Position numbers and translations under genes: made by a program. A stretch of DNA of 64,000 nucleotides from Geobacillus thermodenitrificans subsp. thermodenitrificans DSM 465. GTDB lineage: Bacteria > Bacillota > Bacilli > Bacillales > Anoxybacillaceae. Shown piece by piece: positions 1 through 9,812 of the stretch. The stretch lies in contig NZ_AYKT01000006.1 of NCBI RefSeq assembly GCF_000496575.1, positions 211,364-275,363 on the forward strand, given 5' to 3'. Every line of letters begins with the position of its first letter. Position 1 is the first letter of the stretch. The notes under the pieces are model-generated. The model ran no database searches, was not told the origin of the DNA, and saw only the letters and a program-made list of their open reading frames with translations.

Positions 1-699
1 GGCGTCCGCCATTTGGTTAAACGCTTGAGCGAGACGGCCGATCTCATCGTCCGTGCGCACTGAAATGGCTGCGCCATAATCCCCTTTCGCCATACGTCCA
101 GCCGCTTTTTCCATCGCTTGGAGCGGCTCGGTCATTTGGCGCACCATTCGCTTGCCAACGAACAACAACGCGGCAGCGAACAAGGCAGCAAACGGCCAAA
201 ACGCGGCGGCTGCCCGTTTGGTTGCTTCTTGAACGTCGGCGAGGGGCATATACAAATAAATCGCTCCCTCAAGTCGCTTCTCATCAAGAAGCGGGACGAC
301 AACCGCCATCACACGGCGGTCGAAGCGCTTTTCATACCCCGTTTTGATCACCGGCTTGCCGTGCAGCAGCGTTTCCCGATCGCGACCGCTGACTAACGCG
401 TCATAATGGACCGGAAACGGCCAACAAGCGCTCAATTCGCGCGGATTGTCAATCAACAAGATCGTTGCCGTTGATTTTTCGTCATACCATTCGATTTGAC
501 GCCGATAGGCCTCGGTGACCGTCCCTCCTCGATAATCATGAGCTAGGCTTGTCCCTTCAGCAATCAACATTCGTTCGACTTCTTTCACGTACACCGTTCG
601 GTAAAAGTAATTTAACAGCAAAAATGAAAACGCCAGCGTCACGAAGATCGCCGCTCCGATCGACAGCCATACTTTTTGCCCTAAACGAAGCCGTTTCAT
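1..699 (-). CDS. Sensor histidine kinase, N-terminal part (cut by window edge)
   Basis: Reading from the ATG at 699 gives about 233 residues with no stop before the window edge. Residues ~10-32 are hydrophobic (first membrane segment). An extracytoplasmic region of ~130 residues follows, then a second membrane segment near 160-180 and a HAMP linker (TEPLQAMEKAAGRMAKGDY, DEIGRLAQAFNQMADA). The DHp and ATPase domains must lie outside the window. The start is 3 bp after the stop of the response regulator gene, so the two form a two-component pair in one operon. The ligand cannot be told from the sequence. Confidence 0.85.
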   Translation of the reverse strand, partial: MKRLRLGQKVWLSIGAAIFVTLAFSFLLLNYFYRTVYVKEVERMLIAEGTSLAHDYRGGTVTEAYRRQIEWYDEKSTATILLIDNPRELSACWPFPVHYDALVSGRDRETLLHGKPVIKTGYEKRFDRRVMAVVVPLLDEKRLEGAIYLYMPLADVQEATKRAAAAFWPFAALFAAALLFVGKRMVRQMTEPLQAMEKAAGRMAKGDYGAAISVRTDDEIGRLAQAFNQMADA

Positions 700-702
700 C
701 AC

Positions 703-1377
703 TCATCCCTCAAATTTGTAGCCGATGCCCCATACCGTTTGAATATAGCGGCCAGCGTCTTTCAGTTTCATGCGCAGCGTCTTCACATGCGTATCGACTG
801 TGCGGGCATTTCCTGTGTAATCATATCCCCACACGTTGACGAGCAAATCGTCGCGGCTGAACACTTGACCGTGGTGCTTGGCCAAAAACAGCAACAGTTC
901 AAACTCTTTTAACGTCAACCTCACCGGCTCGCTCCCAACGGTCACCTTCCGCCCTTTTTCATCGATCGCAAGGTTGCCAAATTGTAGCTGTCCATCGCGC
1001 TCGCGACCGCGCCACGTCCGGCGCAGCACCGCCTCAAGGCGGGCAATAAGCTCACCCGGGCTGAACGGCTTGACGATATAATCATCGCCGCCGAGCTTGA
1101 ATCCTTTCACTTTATCCCACTCTTCTCCGAGAGCGGTCAAAAACAAAATCGGCACATCCGACTGCTCGCGAATGCGGGCACAGACGGAAAAGCCGTCTTG
1201 GTTTGGCATCATCACATCAAGCAAAATCGCATCAACCGAACGACGCGCCAACACCGTCAACGCTTCGTCACCGTCTCCGGCTTCCAAACAGCAAAAGCCG
1301 GCGTTTTCCAAATACATGCTGACTAACAGCCGCATCTCCTCTTCGTCATCCACGATTAAAACGGTCCGTTCACTCAC
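703..1377 (-). CDS. OmpR/PhoB-family response regulator
   Basis: A 224-residue DNA-binding response regulator. The receiver domain has the acidic pair (VDDEEEM), the phospho-acceptor Asp in ILLDVMMPNQDG, and the conserved Lys in IVKPFSPGEL. The C-terminal half is a winged helix (LTLKEFELLLFLAKHHGQ; RTVDTHVKTLRMKL; TVWGIGYKFEG). I chose the GTG at 1377: GGGAGGG lies just upstream, and its GTGA overlaps the TGA of the upstream lipoprotein gene, which implies translational coupling. A longer reading frame to 1428 would have no ribosome binding site. Its partner kinase follows directly. Confidence 0.9.
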   Translation of the reverse strand: MSERTVLIVDDEEEMRLLVSMYLENAGFCCLEAGDGDEALTVLARRSVDAILLDVMMPNQDGFSVCARIREQSDVPILFLTALGEEWDKVKGFKLGGDDYIVKPFSPGELIARLEAVLRRTWRGRERDGQLQFGNLAIDEKGRKVTVGSEPVRLTLKEFELLLFLAKHHGQVFSRDDLLVNVWGYDYTGNARTVDTHVKTLRMKLKDAGRYIQTVWGIGYKFEG

Positions 1378-2351
1378 GTTCGTCCCTCCCGAATCAGCAG
1401 TTGCAGCGGTCCATCCCCTGTTTTCCAACGAGCGAGCGGCCGCAACGTCGCCTCGTCGACCACGATGATTTCATCGCTGTCATAACTCGCAATATACAAA
1501 CGGCCTCCTGCCGCTTCCATGGCAAACGGGTTGGCGCCGACGGACATGGAAGCAAGCCGGTTTCCGTCCGGCGCAAATCGGTGCATGGTGTTGGAGCCGT
1601 GGCTTAATACAAACACACCGCGGTCTGTTTCAATAAAATCAATCGGCATGACCGGGGCGGCGATCATCTGCCGCAACCGGCCGTCTGGCAGCGAATAGAC
1701 ATGGATGTTCGTTTCCACACGACTTCCGCTGCCGTGCCCGCCAACCCAAAGCTCCCCTTGCTGCTCGCGCACGAGTCCGCCCAGCGCCATCCTCGGCACG
1801 GCGAACGAACGAATGAGGCGATGGTGGACTGCATCAATGACAAAGGTGCGGCCAGCTTGAAAATCGATGGCGTACAGCTCCGTTCCAGCGTCATTAATAA
1901 GAAGGGTGAGTGGAGAATGGCCGACGCGCAGGCGGGTGAGTTCCTTGCCATTCTCGCTCCATACACGAACCGCATGGTGTTGGTTGTCGCCAAAAAACCA
2001 TGTGCTGCCATCCGGCGTAGCGGTGGCACTGATGATGCCGCTCCCCGTTTTCCACTCGTCAAGCTGCTTCCCGGTGGCAAGATTGTAGCGATAGACCCGA
2101 TCCAAATCAGGGCCGTACAACAGAAGCGTCCGCCTGTCCGGGCTTAGCGCGCCGCCGCGGAACGGTTTGTTGATTTCCCAACGAGCGATGACTCTCCCGT
2201 TTTTCGCATTCAAAAAGGTGACCGTTTCCCCTTTCACATCAAGGCTGATAACGACAGAAAGCGAGTTGTCTATCGGTGGAAACGATGGTTTGGCACAACC
2301 GCTGATGACCCATAAGCATATACAAAGCACCCACACGCTCGCTCGTTTCAT
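1374..2351 (-). CDS. Beta-propeller lipoprotein (YncE/WD40-like), putative accessory to the two-component system
   Basis: A 325-residue exported lipoprotein. The N-terminus is a lipoprotein signal peptide (MKRASVWVLCICLWVISGC) with lipidated Cys at residue 19. The rest has repeating short beta motifs ending in W or V-x-D (NAKNGRVIARWE, NLATGKQLDEWK, LRPLARWKTGDGP), typical of YncE-like seven-bladed propellers. It is the first gene of the lipoprotein-regulator-kinase operon and overlaps the regulator start by 4 bases. A sensing or scaffold role outside the membrane is inference; no catalytic residues are evident. Confidence 0.75.
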   Translation of the reverse strand: MKRASVWVLCICLWVISGCAKPSFPPIDNSLSVVISLDVKGETVTFLNAKNGRVIARWEINKPFRGGALSPDRRTLLLYGPDLDRVYRYNLATGKQLDEWKTGSGIISATATPDGSTWFFGDNQHHAVRVWSENGKELTRLRVGHSPLTLLINDAGTELYAIDFQAGRTFVIDAVHHRLIRSFAVPRMALGGLVREQQGELWVGGHGSGSRVETNIHVYSLPDGRLRQMIAAPVMPIDFIETDRGVFVLSHGSNTMHRFAPDGNRLASMSVGANPFAMEAAGGRLYIASYDSDEIIVVDEATLRPLARWKTGDGPLQLLIREGRT

Positions 2352-2431
2352 CTATGGCTTCCCCTTCGTACATGGACTTCTGTTTCCATTATACATGACA
2401 TTTGTGAAAGAAGTTTGAAATCGTACCATGC

Positions 2432-2464
2432 AAAAACCCCCATCGCCACCGATGGCGATGGGGG
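2432..2464 (-). terminator. Rho-independent terminator of the bkd operon
   Basis: A 12-bp perfect stem (CCCCCATCGCCA with its complement, 4-base loop), followed on the minus strand by TTTTT. It lies 5 bp past the bkdB stop. Confidence 0.9.
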
Positions 2465-2469
2465 GACCG

Positions 2470-3795
2470 TTAATAAACCGGTGTATTGTCTTTGTTCATG
2501 TTTTCCAAAATCGCTTTGACACGGGCGAGGAAGCGGCCGCAAACGAGACCGTCTAGGACGCGGTGGTCAAGCGACAGGCACAAGTTGACCATGTCGCGGA
2601 TGGCAATCATGCCGTCTTTCACGACCGGGCGTTTGACGATTGTTTCCACTTGCAAAATGGCAGCTTGCGGGTAGTTGATAATACCCATTGACTGCACTGA
2701 GCCAAACGCGCCAGTGTTGTTGACGGTGAACGTGCCGCCTTGCATATCTTCCGGACGAAGTTTGCCGGCGCGCGTTTTCGCTGCCAGTTCGGCGATTTCG
2801 CGGGCAATCCCCTTGATCGTTTTCTCATCGGCGTGCTTGATGACCGGAACGAACAACGCATCATCGGTCGCGACGGCAATCGAGATGTTGATGTCCTTGC
2901 GCTGGATGATTTTATCGCCGGCCCACACCGAATTCAGCTGCGGGAATTCTTTCAACGCTTGAGCGACCGCTTTGACGAAAAAGGCAAAGTACGTCAAGTT
3001 GAAGCCTTCACGCCGCTTGAATTCGTCTTTGATGGCATCGCGATAAGCGACAAGGTTCGTCACGTCGACTTCGACCATCGTCCATGCGTGCGGCGCTTCG
3101 TGCTTGCTTCGGAGCATGTTCGCAGCGATCGCTTTGCGCACCGGGGTGACCGGAATTTCGATATCGCCCGCTCCTACTTCGATCGTTGGCGCCGCTGGCT
3201 TCGTCGACGTCGTCACCGGCGCGGTTTGTGCGGCAGCAGCCGGCTGAGATGGAGCGACGTCCGGAGCTGTCGTCTCGACCTTTGGTGCCGCCTGTTCTGC
3301 CGCTTCCGCTTTCGGAATTTGGCCGGACTCGATCAACTTAAGCAAATCTTTGCGCGTCACTCGCCCGCCAAGACCAGTGCCTTTGACTTGTTCAAGGTCA
3401 ATTCCATGTTCTTGGGCCAAACGGAGCACAGCCGGGGAGTAACGGCCGTTGTTGGCCTTGCCAGCCTGTTTAGCCGCGGGAGCTTTGTTTTCATTTTCCT
3501 TTTTCGTTCCTGCTGTCTCTTCCGTCGGCTTCGCTTCCGGAGCTGGTGCAGCGCCTTCGACTTCGATTGTGCAAATCGGGGCGCCGACCGGCAACGTTTC
3601 TCCTTCTTTGGCGATCAACTCGCGGATGACGCCGGCAAATGACGACGGAATTTCCGCGCTCACTTTATCAGTCATCACTTCGGCAACCGGATCGTATTTG
3701 TTCACTTTGTCGCCCGGGGAAACGAGCCATTTACTGATTGTGCCTTCCGTAACACTTTCCCCGAGCTGAGGCATCGTCAATTGTTCGATGGCCAC
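2470..3795 (-). CDS. bkdB: Branched-chain 2-oxoacid dehydrogenase E2 (dihydrolipoyl acyltransferase)
   Basis: A 441-residue E2 core of the branched-chain 2-oxoacid dehydrogenase. It moves the acyl group from E1 via lipoyl-lysine to CoA. An N-terminal lipoyl domain (lipoylated Lys in VMTDKVSAEIP, ~44) is followed by an Ala/Pro-rich linker and the E1/E3-binding domain (~118-155, YSPAVLRLAQEHGID, GLGGRVTRKDLL). After a second Ala/Pro linker comes the catalytic domain ending with the DHRVLDG active-site motif near 414. It is the last gene of the ptb-bcd-buk-lpdV-bkd operon. About 200 bp separate it from bkdAB, which is a wide gap for this operon. Confidence 0.95.
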   Translation of the reverse strand: MAIEQLTMPQLGESVTEGTISKWLVSPGDKVNKYDPVAEVMTDKVSAEIPSSFAGVIRELIAKEGETLPVGAPICTIEVEGAAPAPEAKPTEETAGTKKENENKAPAAKQAGKANNGRYSPAVLRLAQEHGIDLEQVKGTGLGGRVTRKDLLKLIESGQIPKAEAAEQAAPKVETTAPDVAPSQPAAAAQTAPVTTSTKPAAPTIEVGAGDIEIPVTPVRKAIAANMLRSKHEAPHAWTMVEVDVTNLVAYRDAIKDEFKRREGFNLTYFAFFVKAVAQALKEFPQLNSVWAGDKIIQRKDINISIAVATDDALFVPVIKHADEKTIKGIAREIAELAAKTRAGKLRPEDMQGGTFTVNNTGAFGSVQSMGIINYPQAAILQVETIVKRPVVKDGMIAIRDMVNLCLSLDHRVLDGLVCGRFLARVKAILENMNKDNTPVY

Positions 3796-3992
3796 ATCGA
3801 TACCCTCCTATCTCTGTTGCAATGTCTTTGCCGTGACATCCCCCGCCACATCCGCTTTGGGCAGGGGGGAACCTCTTCACAGGATGGGATTCCTCCATGG
3901 ATTTCCTTCTGTTCCACAATGTCAGGCGGCACCGAACCAACATTCCCCACTTTGCGATTTCTTCGAAGCGGGAGACGTCTTTGATTCACGCA

Positions 3993-4976
3993 TTAAAATG
4001 CCGCTAATTCGCGCATCGCTTTTTCCACTTTTTCCGGGTTGACCATAAAGAATTTTTCCATCGTCGGCGCATACGGCATCGCCGGAACATCTGGACCGGC
4101 AAGGCGCATAATCGGCGCATCGAGATCAAACAAGCAATGTTCAGCGATGATGGCGGCGACTTCACTCATGACGCTGCCTTCTTTATTGTCTTCCGTAATG
4201 AGCAGCACTTTCCCGGTTTTACTTGCTGCTTCGATAATCGCTTCTTTATCTAACGGGTAAACGGTGCGCAAATCCAACAGATGGACCGAAATGCCGTCTT
4301 GGGCGACGCGTTCAGCTGCCTGCAAGGCGAAGTGAACACAAAGCCCATATGTGATCACCGTGATGTCATCGCCTTCGCGTTTGACATCGGCTTTGCCGAT
4401 CGGCAATACATAGTCGTCTTCCGGCACTTCCCCTTTAATGAGACGATAAGCGCGCTTATGCTCAAAAAAGATCACTGGATCTTCATCGCGAATTGCTGCT
4501 TTCAGCAACCCTTTCACATCGTATGGCGTCGACGGCATGACGATTTTCAGCCCTGGCTGGTTGGCGAACACAGCTTCTACCGACTGTGAATGGTACAAAG
4601 CGCCATGTACCCCACCGCCGTACGGGGCACGGATGACAATCGGGCAGTTCCAGTCATTGTTGGAACGATAACGGATGCGCGCCGCTTCAGAAATAATTTG
4701 GTTAACTGCAGGCATGATGAAATCCGCAAACTGAATTTCGGCAATCGGGCGCAAGCCATACATCGCCGCACCGATGCCGACACCGACAATCGCCGATTCG
4801 GCAAGCGGCGTGTCGATGACGCGCTCTTCGCCAAATTGCTCATACAATCCTTGCGTCGCTTTAAACACCCCGCCTTTTCGCCCGACGTCTTCCCCTAATA
4901 CAAACACGCGCGAATCGCGTTCCATCTCTTCGCGAATAGCCATCGTGACCGCATCAATATATGAAATAACAGGCAT
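3993..4976 (-). CDS. bkdAB: Branched-chain 2-oxoacid dehydrogenase E1 beta subunit
   Basis: A 327-residue E1-beta, full length. The N-terminal signature is intact (DAVTMAIREEMERD, LGEDVGRKGGVFKAT), with PLAESAIVGVGIG and the central PYGGGVHGALYHSQS loop. The C-terminal transketolase fold (VITYGLCVHFALQAAE, LLITEDNKEGSV) is also complete. With BkdAA it forms the thiamine-diphosphate heterotetramer that decarboxylates the 2-oxoacids of Val, Leu and Ile. The start ATG is preceded by AAGGGGG; bkdAA ends 14 bp upstream. Confidence 0.95.
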   Translation of the reverse strand: MPVISYIDAVTMAIREEMERDSRVFVLGEDVGRKGGVFKATQGLYEQFGEERVIDTPLAESAIVGVGIGAAMYGLRPIAEIQFADFIMPAVNQIISEAARIRYRSNNDWNCPIVIRAPYGGGVHGALYHSQSVEAVFANQPGLKIVMPSTPYDVKGLLKAAIRDEDPVIFFEHKRAYRLIKGEVPEDDYVLPIGKADVKREGDDITVITYGLCVHFALQAAERVAQDGISVHLLDLRTVYPLDKEAIIEAASKTGKVLLITEDNKEGSVMSEVAAIIAEHCLFDLDAPIMRLAGPDVPAMPYAPTMEKFFMVNPEKVEKAMRELAAF

Positions 4977-4990
4977 CGTCTAATTCCCCC

Positions 4991-5986
4991 TTACTCCTCG
5001 GCATACACGTAGCGAAGCGCATGTTCCGGCTCGGCGTACGGTGCTTTTTCCGCATAGTCAGTCGCTTCGTTCACTTGTTTCATGACACGTGCTTGAATGT
5101 CTTCATCAAGCGCATCAGTTAAGACACCGACTTCTTTTAAGTAATTGGCAAACGAGACGATCGGATCTTTGGCGCGTGCTTCAGCCAATTCTTCCTCAGT
5201 CCGGTAGACGCGGTGATCGTCATCGGACGAGTGCGACGTCAATCGGTATGTCACCGCCTCAATGAGCGTCGGCCCTTCACCGCGGCGAGCGCGGTCAGCC
5301 GCTTCCTTGACGACGCGGTACACTTCAAGCGGGTCCGTGCCATCGACCGTATAGCCCGGCATGCCATAGCCAATGGCGCGGTCGGATACTTTTTCGCACG
5401 CCAATTGTTTCGAAATCGGCACGGAAATGGCGTACTTGTTGTTTTCGCACATAAAGATGACAGGGAGTTTATGAACGCCGGCAAAGTTTGCTCCTTCATG
5501 GAAGTCGCCTTGGTTCGACGATCCTTCCCCGAACGTGACGAAGGCGACAAAATCTTTCTTTTCCATTTTCGCCGCCAAAGCAAAACCAACTGCATGTGGC
5601 ACTTGTGTCGTCACAGGCGAGGAACCGGTGACGATTCGGTTTTTCTTTTGTCCGAAATGGCCCGGCATTTGTCGGCCACCGGAGTTCGGGTCTTCCGCTT
5701 TAGCAAACGCGGCAAGCATCAATTCCGTCGGCGTCATACCGAACGTCAAGACAACGCCCATATCGCGATAATATGGCAAGATGTAGTCTTTCGTCCGGTC
5801 AAGAGCAAACGCCGCGCCGACTTGCGCTGCTTCTTGCCCTTGGCACGAGATGACAAACGGAATTTTCCCAGCGCGGTTTAACAGCCACATCCGCTCATCG
5901 AGCTTGCGGGCGAGAAGCATCGTTTCGTACATTTGCAACACAGTGTCATCGCTTAATCCGAGCGCTTGGTGACGGTTTTGCGCCAT
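4991..5986 (-). CDS. bkdAA: Branched-chain 2-oxoacid dehydrogenase E1 alpha subunit
   Basis: A 331-residue E1-alpha with the thiamine-diphosphate-binding GEGSSNQGDFHEGANFAGV stretch (~153-171) and the ENNKYAISVPISKQ loop. The phosphorylation-loop-like segment RLTSHSSDDDHRVYR is also present. It catalyses oxidative decarboxylation and reductive acylation of the E2 lipoyl group. The start ATG follows AAGGGAGG at good spacing. It lies between lpdV and bkdAB, as in B. subtilis. Confidence 0.95.
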   Translation of the reverse strand: MAQNRHQALGLSDDTVLQMYETMLLARKLDERMWLLNRAGKIPFVISCQGQEAAQVGAAFALDRTKDYILPYYRDMGVVLTFGMTPTELMLAAFAKAEDPNSGGRQMPGHFGQKKNRIVTGSSPVTTQVPHAVGFALAAKMEKKDFVAFVTFGEGSSNQGDFHEGANFAGVHKLPVIFMCENNKYAISVPISKQLACEKVSDRAIGYGMPGYTVDGTDPLEVYRVVKEAADRARRGEGPTLIEAVTYRLTSHSSDDDHRVYRTEEELAEARAKDPIVSFANYLKEVGVLTDALDEDIQARVMKQVNEATDYAEKAPYAEPEHALRYVYAEE

Positions 5987-6071
5987 CGGAACAACCTCCC
6001 TTAATTAAAAATCCATTGCAGCTCATTATGTAAGCTGCCTGTTGCCAATCTTTCGTCCTCATGCGGCAAAA

Positions 6072-7493
6072 TTAAAAGTGAATGGCTCGGCCATCGACGG
6101 CAAGCGCAGCTTCTGCCAATGCTTCGGAGAGTGTCGGGTGCGGATGGATCGCATGCGCCACTTCCCACGGAGCAGCATCAAGCACACGGGCGAGTCCCGC
6201 TTCGGAAATCAAGTCGGTCACATGTGGCCCAACCATATGAACGCCAAGCAAGTCGTCCGTATTCCGGTCGGCGATGAATTTGACGAATCCCTCTGCTTCC
6301 CCGAACACAAGCGCCTTGCCAATCGCTTTAAACGGAAACTTGCCGACTTTGACGTCATAGCCTTTCGCTTTCGCTTCTTGTTCCGTCAAACCAACTGCCG
6401 CGGCTTCCGGCCGAGTGTAAATGCAGCGTGGCACCATCGCGTAATCGATCGGCGCCGGATTGTGCCCTGCCAAATGTTCGATAGCAACGATGCCTTCATG
6501 AGCGGCGACATGGGCGAGCTGCAAGCCACCGATAACATCGCCAATCGCGTAAATATGCGCCTCTTTCGTTTGACCAAACTCATTCGTTTGAATATAGCCA
6601 TTTTCAATGACGATGTCGGTGTTTTCGAGACCGATTCCTTCAATGTTTGCTTGCCGTCCGACGGAAACAAGCATCTTGTCGGCCGTGAATGTTTTCCGTT
6701 CGCCGTTATGTTCCGCCTGGATGGTCACGCCGTTTCCTTTTTCCAATGTTTCCGGCAGCACTTTCGCCCCGGTGACAATCGTAACGCCACGGCGGCGGAG
6801 CAGTTTTTCCATTTCTTTTGACACATCTTCATCTTCCGTCGGCAAAATGCGGTCTGCATACTCTAACACCGTGACGTCAACCCCAAAGTCATTCAACATC
6901 GACGCCCATTCCATGCCGATCACCCCGCCGCCAACGATTAAAATGGACGACGGGAGCGTCTCCATTTGCAGCGCCTCGTCGGACGTTATGACAAGTTCGC
7001 CGTCCACCTCCAACCCCGGCAGCGTGCGCGGCCGCGAGCCGGTGGCGATAACGACGAATTTCGGGACGAGCATTTCGTTTTCGCTGCCGTCGTTCATTTC
7101 CACCGACACCGTTCCCGGCAGCGGCGAAAAGATCGATGGACCTAGCAGACGGCCCGTCCCAGCATACACATCGATCTTTCCTTTTTTCATTAAGTGCTGA
7201 ACGCCTTTATGGAGTTGGTCAACAATGGCCGCTTTGCGCGCCTGCACTTTGGCAAAATCGAGGCGCACATCACCAGCGATGACGCCGAACGTCTCACCTT
7301 GTTTCGTTTGTGCGTACACTTCGGCGCTTCGGAGCAGCGCTTTCGATGGAATGCAACCGGCGTGCAGACACGTGCCACCGAGCTTTCCTTTTTCGACGAC
7401 TGCCGTTTTCAAGCCGAGCTGCGATGCGCGAATGGCCGCCACATAGCCGCCCGTGCCTCCGCCGAGAATGACAACATCGTATTCTTTTGCCAT
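6072..7493 (-). CDS. lpdV: Dihydrolipoamide dehydrogenase (E3) of the Bkd complex
   Basis: A 473-residue FAD-dependent E3 that reoxidises the E2 dihydrolipoyl group with NAD+. The FAD-binding GGGTGGYVAAIRASQLG lies at the N-terminus and the redox disulfide in GGTCLHAGCIPSKALL. The NAD-binding GGGVIGMEWASML is near residue 185. The dimer-interface catalytic His-Glu is in HAIHPHPTLSEAL near the C-terminus. Placement between buk and bkdAA identifies it as the dedicated BCKDH E3 rather than the pyruvate dehydrogenase E3. Confidence 0.95.
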   Translation of the reverse strand: MAKEYDVVILGGGTGGYVAAIRASQLGLKTAVVEKGKLGGTCLHAGCIPSKALLRSAEVYAQTKQGETFGVIAGDVRLDFAKVQARKAAIVDQLHKGVQHLMKKGKIDVYAGTGRLLGPSIFSPLPGTVSVEMNDGSENEMLVPKFVVIATGSRPRTLPGLEVDGELVITSDEALQMETLPSSILIVGGGVIGMEWASMLNDFGVDVTVLEYADRILPTEDEDVSKEMEKLLRRRGVTIVTGAKVLPETLEKGNGVTIQAEHNGERKTFTADKMLVSVGRQANIEGIGLENTDIVIENGYIQTNEFGQTKEAHIYAIGDVIGGLQLAHVAAHEGIVAIEHLAGHNPAPIDYAMVPRCIYTRPEAAAVGLTEQEAKAKGYDVKVGKFPFKAIGKALVFGEAEGFVKFIADRNTDDLLGVHMVGPHVTDLISEAGLARVLDAAPWEVAHAIHPHPTLSEALAEAALAVDGRAIHF

Positions 7494-7523
7494 CTTGCCT
7501 TCCCCTTTCTGTCCGTTGCCGCA

Positions 7524-8636
7524 TCAACGCCGGGCTAAAACCGGCGAAGCCGCTTCACCTAGATACGTTTTTTCCTCCTCCTCGCCACACAAGACGCGTA
7601 ATGCGCCTTCAGCGAGCGCCTGCAGTTCATTTTCACCCGGGTGGACGATAACATCAGCGATCCATTGGACACGGCGGGTAATTTGTTCGACGAACGATTT
7701 GCCGTATGCTAGTCCACCGGTCAAAACAATGGCGTCAACTTTGCCAGCTAGCACCGCGCTTGCCGCGCCGATTTCTTTTGCCACTTGGTACGCCATCGCC
7801 TCATACACCAGTTTCGCCTGCTCGTCCCCGGCTTCAATCATTTTTTCGACTTTCACCGCATCGTTCGTGCCAAGATGGCCGACAAGACCGCCGCGGCCGA
7901 CAAGCATGCTCATGATCTCATCGCGGTAATATTCACCTGAAAAACATAGAGCGACCAAATCACCAGCCGGCACCGTTCCAGCGCGTTCCGGACTGAACGG
8001 CCCTTCCCCGTCGAGACCGTTATTGACGTCGACAACCCGTCCCTGCTTATGAGCGCCTACCGTAATGCCGCCGCCCATATGGGCGACGATCAAGTTCAAC
8101 TCATCATACCGCTTGCCAAGCTGCCGGGCAACACGGCGCGCGACGGCCTTTTGGTTTAAAGCATGGAAAATGCTGCGCCGCTCAATGAGTGGAAAGCCGC
8201 TGACCCGGGCGATCGGCTCAAGCTCATCGACGACAACCGGGTCAACGATAAACGCCGGAATGTTTAACGCCGAGGCAATCTCATGCGCCAAAATGCCGCC
8301 GAGGTTGGACGCATGCTGTCCGGAGTAACCGCGGCGCAAATCTTCAAGCATGGCCTCATTGACACGGTACGTTCCGCCTTCAATCGGACGGAGAAGCCCT
8401 CCACGGCCGCAGACGGCGCTTAATTTCGATAAGTTGATCCCTTCTTCATCTAAAGCGGCTAAAATCGTTTGCTTACGAAACTCATACTGATCGATGATGG
8501 TCTTATATTGCCGAAGCGTCTCCGCATCGTGGCGGATCGTTTTTTCCAATAGCGGCCGTTCATTTTCAAATACCCCTATTTTCGTTGAGGTCGAACCTGG
8601 ATTGATTGTTAAAATACGGAACTTCTGCTCTTGCAT
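7524..8636 (-). CDS. buk: Butyrate (branched-chain fatty acid) kinase
   Basis: A 370-residue ASKHA-fold acyl kinase. The N-terminal phosphate loop [16 protein letters not shown], the central [21 protein letters not shown] and the C-terminal [10 protein letters not shown] are intact. It interconverts butyryl/isobutyryl-phosphate plus ADP with the acid plus ATP, and with Ptb it links branched acyl-CoAs to free acids and ATP. The start has GGAGGG upstream. Length is normal for the family. Confidence 0.95.
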   Translation of the reverse strand: MQEQKFRILTINPGSTSTKIGVFENERPLLEKTIRHDAETLRQYKTIIDQYEFRKQTILAALDEEGINLSKLSAVCGRGGLLRPIEGGTYRVNEAMLEDLRRGYSGQHASNLGGILAHEIASALNIPAFIVDPVVVDELEPIARVSGFPLIERRSIFHALNQKAVARRVARQLGKRYDELNLIVAHMGGGITVGAHKQGRVVDVNNGLDGEGPFSPERAGTVPAGDLVALCFSGEYYRDEIMSMLVGRGGLVGHLGTNDAVKVEKMIEAGDEQAKLVYEAMAYQVAKEIGAASAVLAGKVDAIVLTGGLAYGKSFVEQITRRVQWIADVIVHPGENELQALAEGALRVLCGEEEEKTYLGEAASPVLARR

Positions 8637-8692
8637 CGTTGTTTGTCCCTCCGTTTGCCGCCAGCGGGGCGGGGAACCGCCCCTTGCCGCTG

Positions 8693-9793
8693 TTAACGGC
8701 TGCGGCGGCTTAAAATATGATGGCCGTTTTGTAAAAATTGGCTGCGCGACTTGCGCATCGTTTCGATCCGTTCTTCAGCCATCCGATCGGCCGCAACATA
8801 AGTCGGAATGTTATCACGCTTAGCGATCGCAAACACTTTTTCAATGTTATCGTAAATTTGTTCCACTTTTTTCATCGCCCGTTCGCGATTGTAGCCGTAA
8901 AGCTCATCAGCGACATTAATGACGCCGCCGGCGTTGATCACATAGTCCGGAGCATAAACGATGCCCATTTCATGGATGATATCACCATGCCGCGCCTCGC
9001 GCAGTTGGTTGTTCGCCGATCCAGCAATCACTTTCGCTTTCAGTTGCGGAATCGTTTGATCATTGATGATACCGCCAAGTGCGCACGGAGCAAAAATGTC
9101 GCACTCCACACCATAAATGTCATTCGGGTCGACCGCTTTCGCACCAAATTCCTCAACGGCACGGGCCACCGCTTCTTTGTTAATGTCGGTAACGATAAGT
9201 TGAGCGCCTTCTTCATGCAAATGACGGCACAAGTGGTAGGCGACATTGCCAACCCCTTGGACGGCAACAACTTTTCCTTCGAGCGAATCACTGCCGAACG
9301 CTTCTTTTACCGCCGCCTTCATTCCACGATAAACACCGTAAGCCGTCATTGGCGATGGGTTGCCAGATGAACCGAACTCCGGTGAAATGCCAGTGACGTA
9401 ATCTGTCTCTTGATAGATGATATCCATATCGGCAACCGTCGTACCGACGTCTTCAGCCGTGATATAGCGACCATTCAATCCTTGAATGAAACGGCCGAAT
9501 GCACGGAACATCGCTTCATTTTTATCTTTACGTGGATCGCCGATGATGACCGTTTTGCCGCCGCCTAAGTTAAGACCGGCTGCCGCGTTTTTGTACGTCA
9601 TGCCGCGGGCGAGGCGCAATGCATCTTCGAGCGCTTCCTCTTCCGAATTGTACATCCACATGCGCGTACCACCCAATGCCGGGCCAAGTGTCGTATCGTG
9701 AATAGCAATGATCGCTTTCAACCCCGATTCTTTATCTTGACAAAACAGCACTTGTTCGTAATCATACGTTTCCATATATTTAAACAATTCCAT
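8693..9793 (-). CDS. bcd: Leucine dehydrogenase
   Basis: A 366-residue NAD-dependent leucine (branched-chain amino acid) dehydrogenase giving the 2-oxoacid and ammonia. The substrate-side signature [12 protein letters not shown]...[17 protein letters not shown] contains the catalytic lysines. The Rossmann motif is [12 protein letters not shown] used the ATG at 9793 ([10 protein letters not shown]) because GGAGGAGG lies 9 bases upstream; the longer frame to 9877 has no such site. It is the deaminating step that feeds the Bkd complex. Confidence 0.95.
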   Translation of the reverse strand: MELFKYMETYDYEQVLFCQDKESGLKAIIAIHDTTLGPALGGTRMWMYNSEEEALEDALRLARGMTYKNAAAGLNLGGGKTVIIGDPRKDKNEAMFRAFGRFIQGLNGRYITAEDVGTTVADMDIIYQETDYVTGISPEFGSSGNPSPMTAYGVYRGMKAAVKEAFGSDSLEGKVVAVQGVGNVAYHLCRHLHEEGAQLIVTDINKEAVARAVEEFGAKAVDPNDIYGVECDIFAPCALGGIINDQTIPQLKAKVIAGSANNQLREARHGDIIHEMGIVYAPDYVINAGGVINVADELYGYNRERAMKKVEQIYDNIEKVFAIAKRDNIPTYVAADRMAEERIETMRKSRSQFLQNGHHILSRRSR

Positions 9794-9812
9794 CTTTGAT
9801 GGCCTCCTCCAT

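Noticed and set aside
2740..3642. 300-codon plus-strand frame
   Set aside because: Antisense to bkdB; rich in Arg and Phe with no domain pattern.
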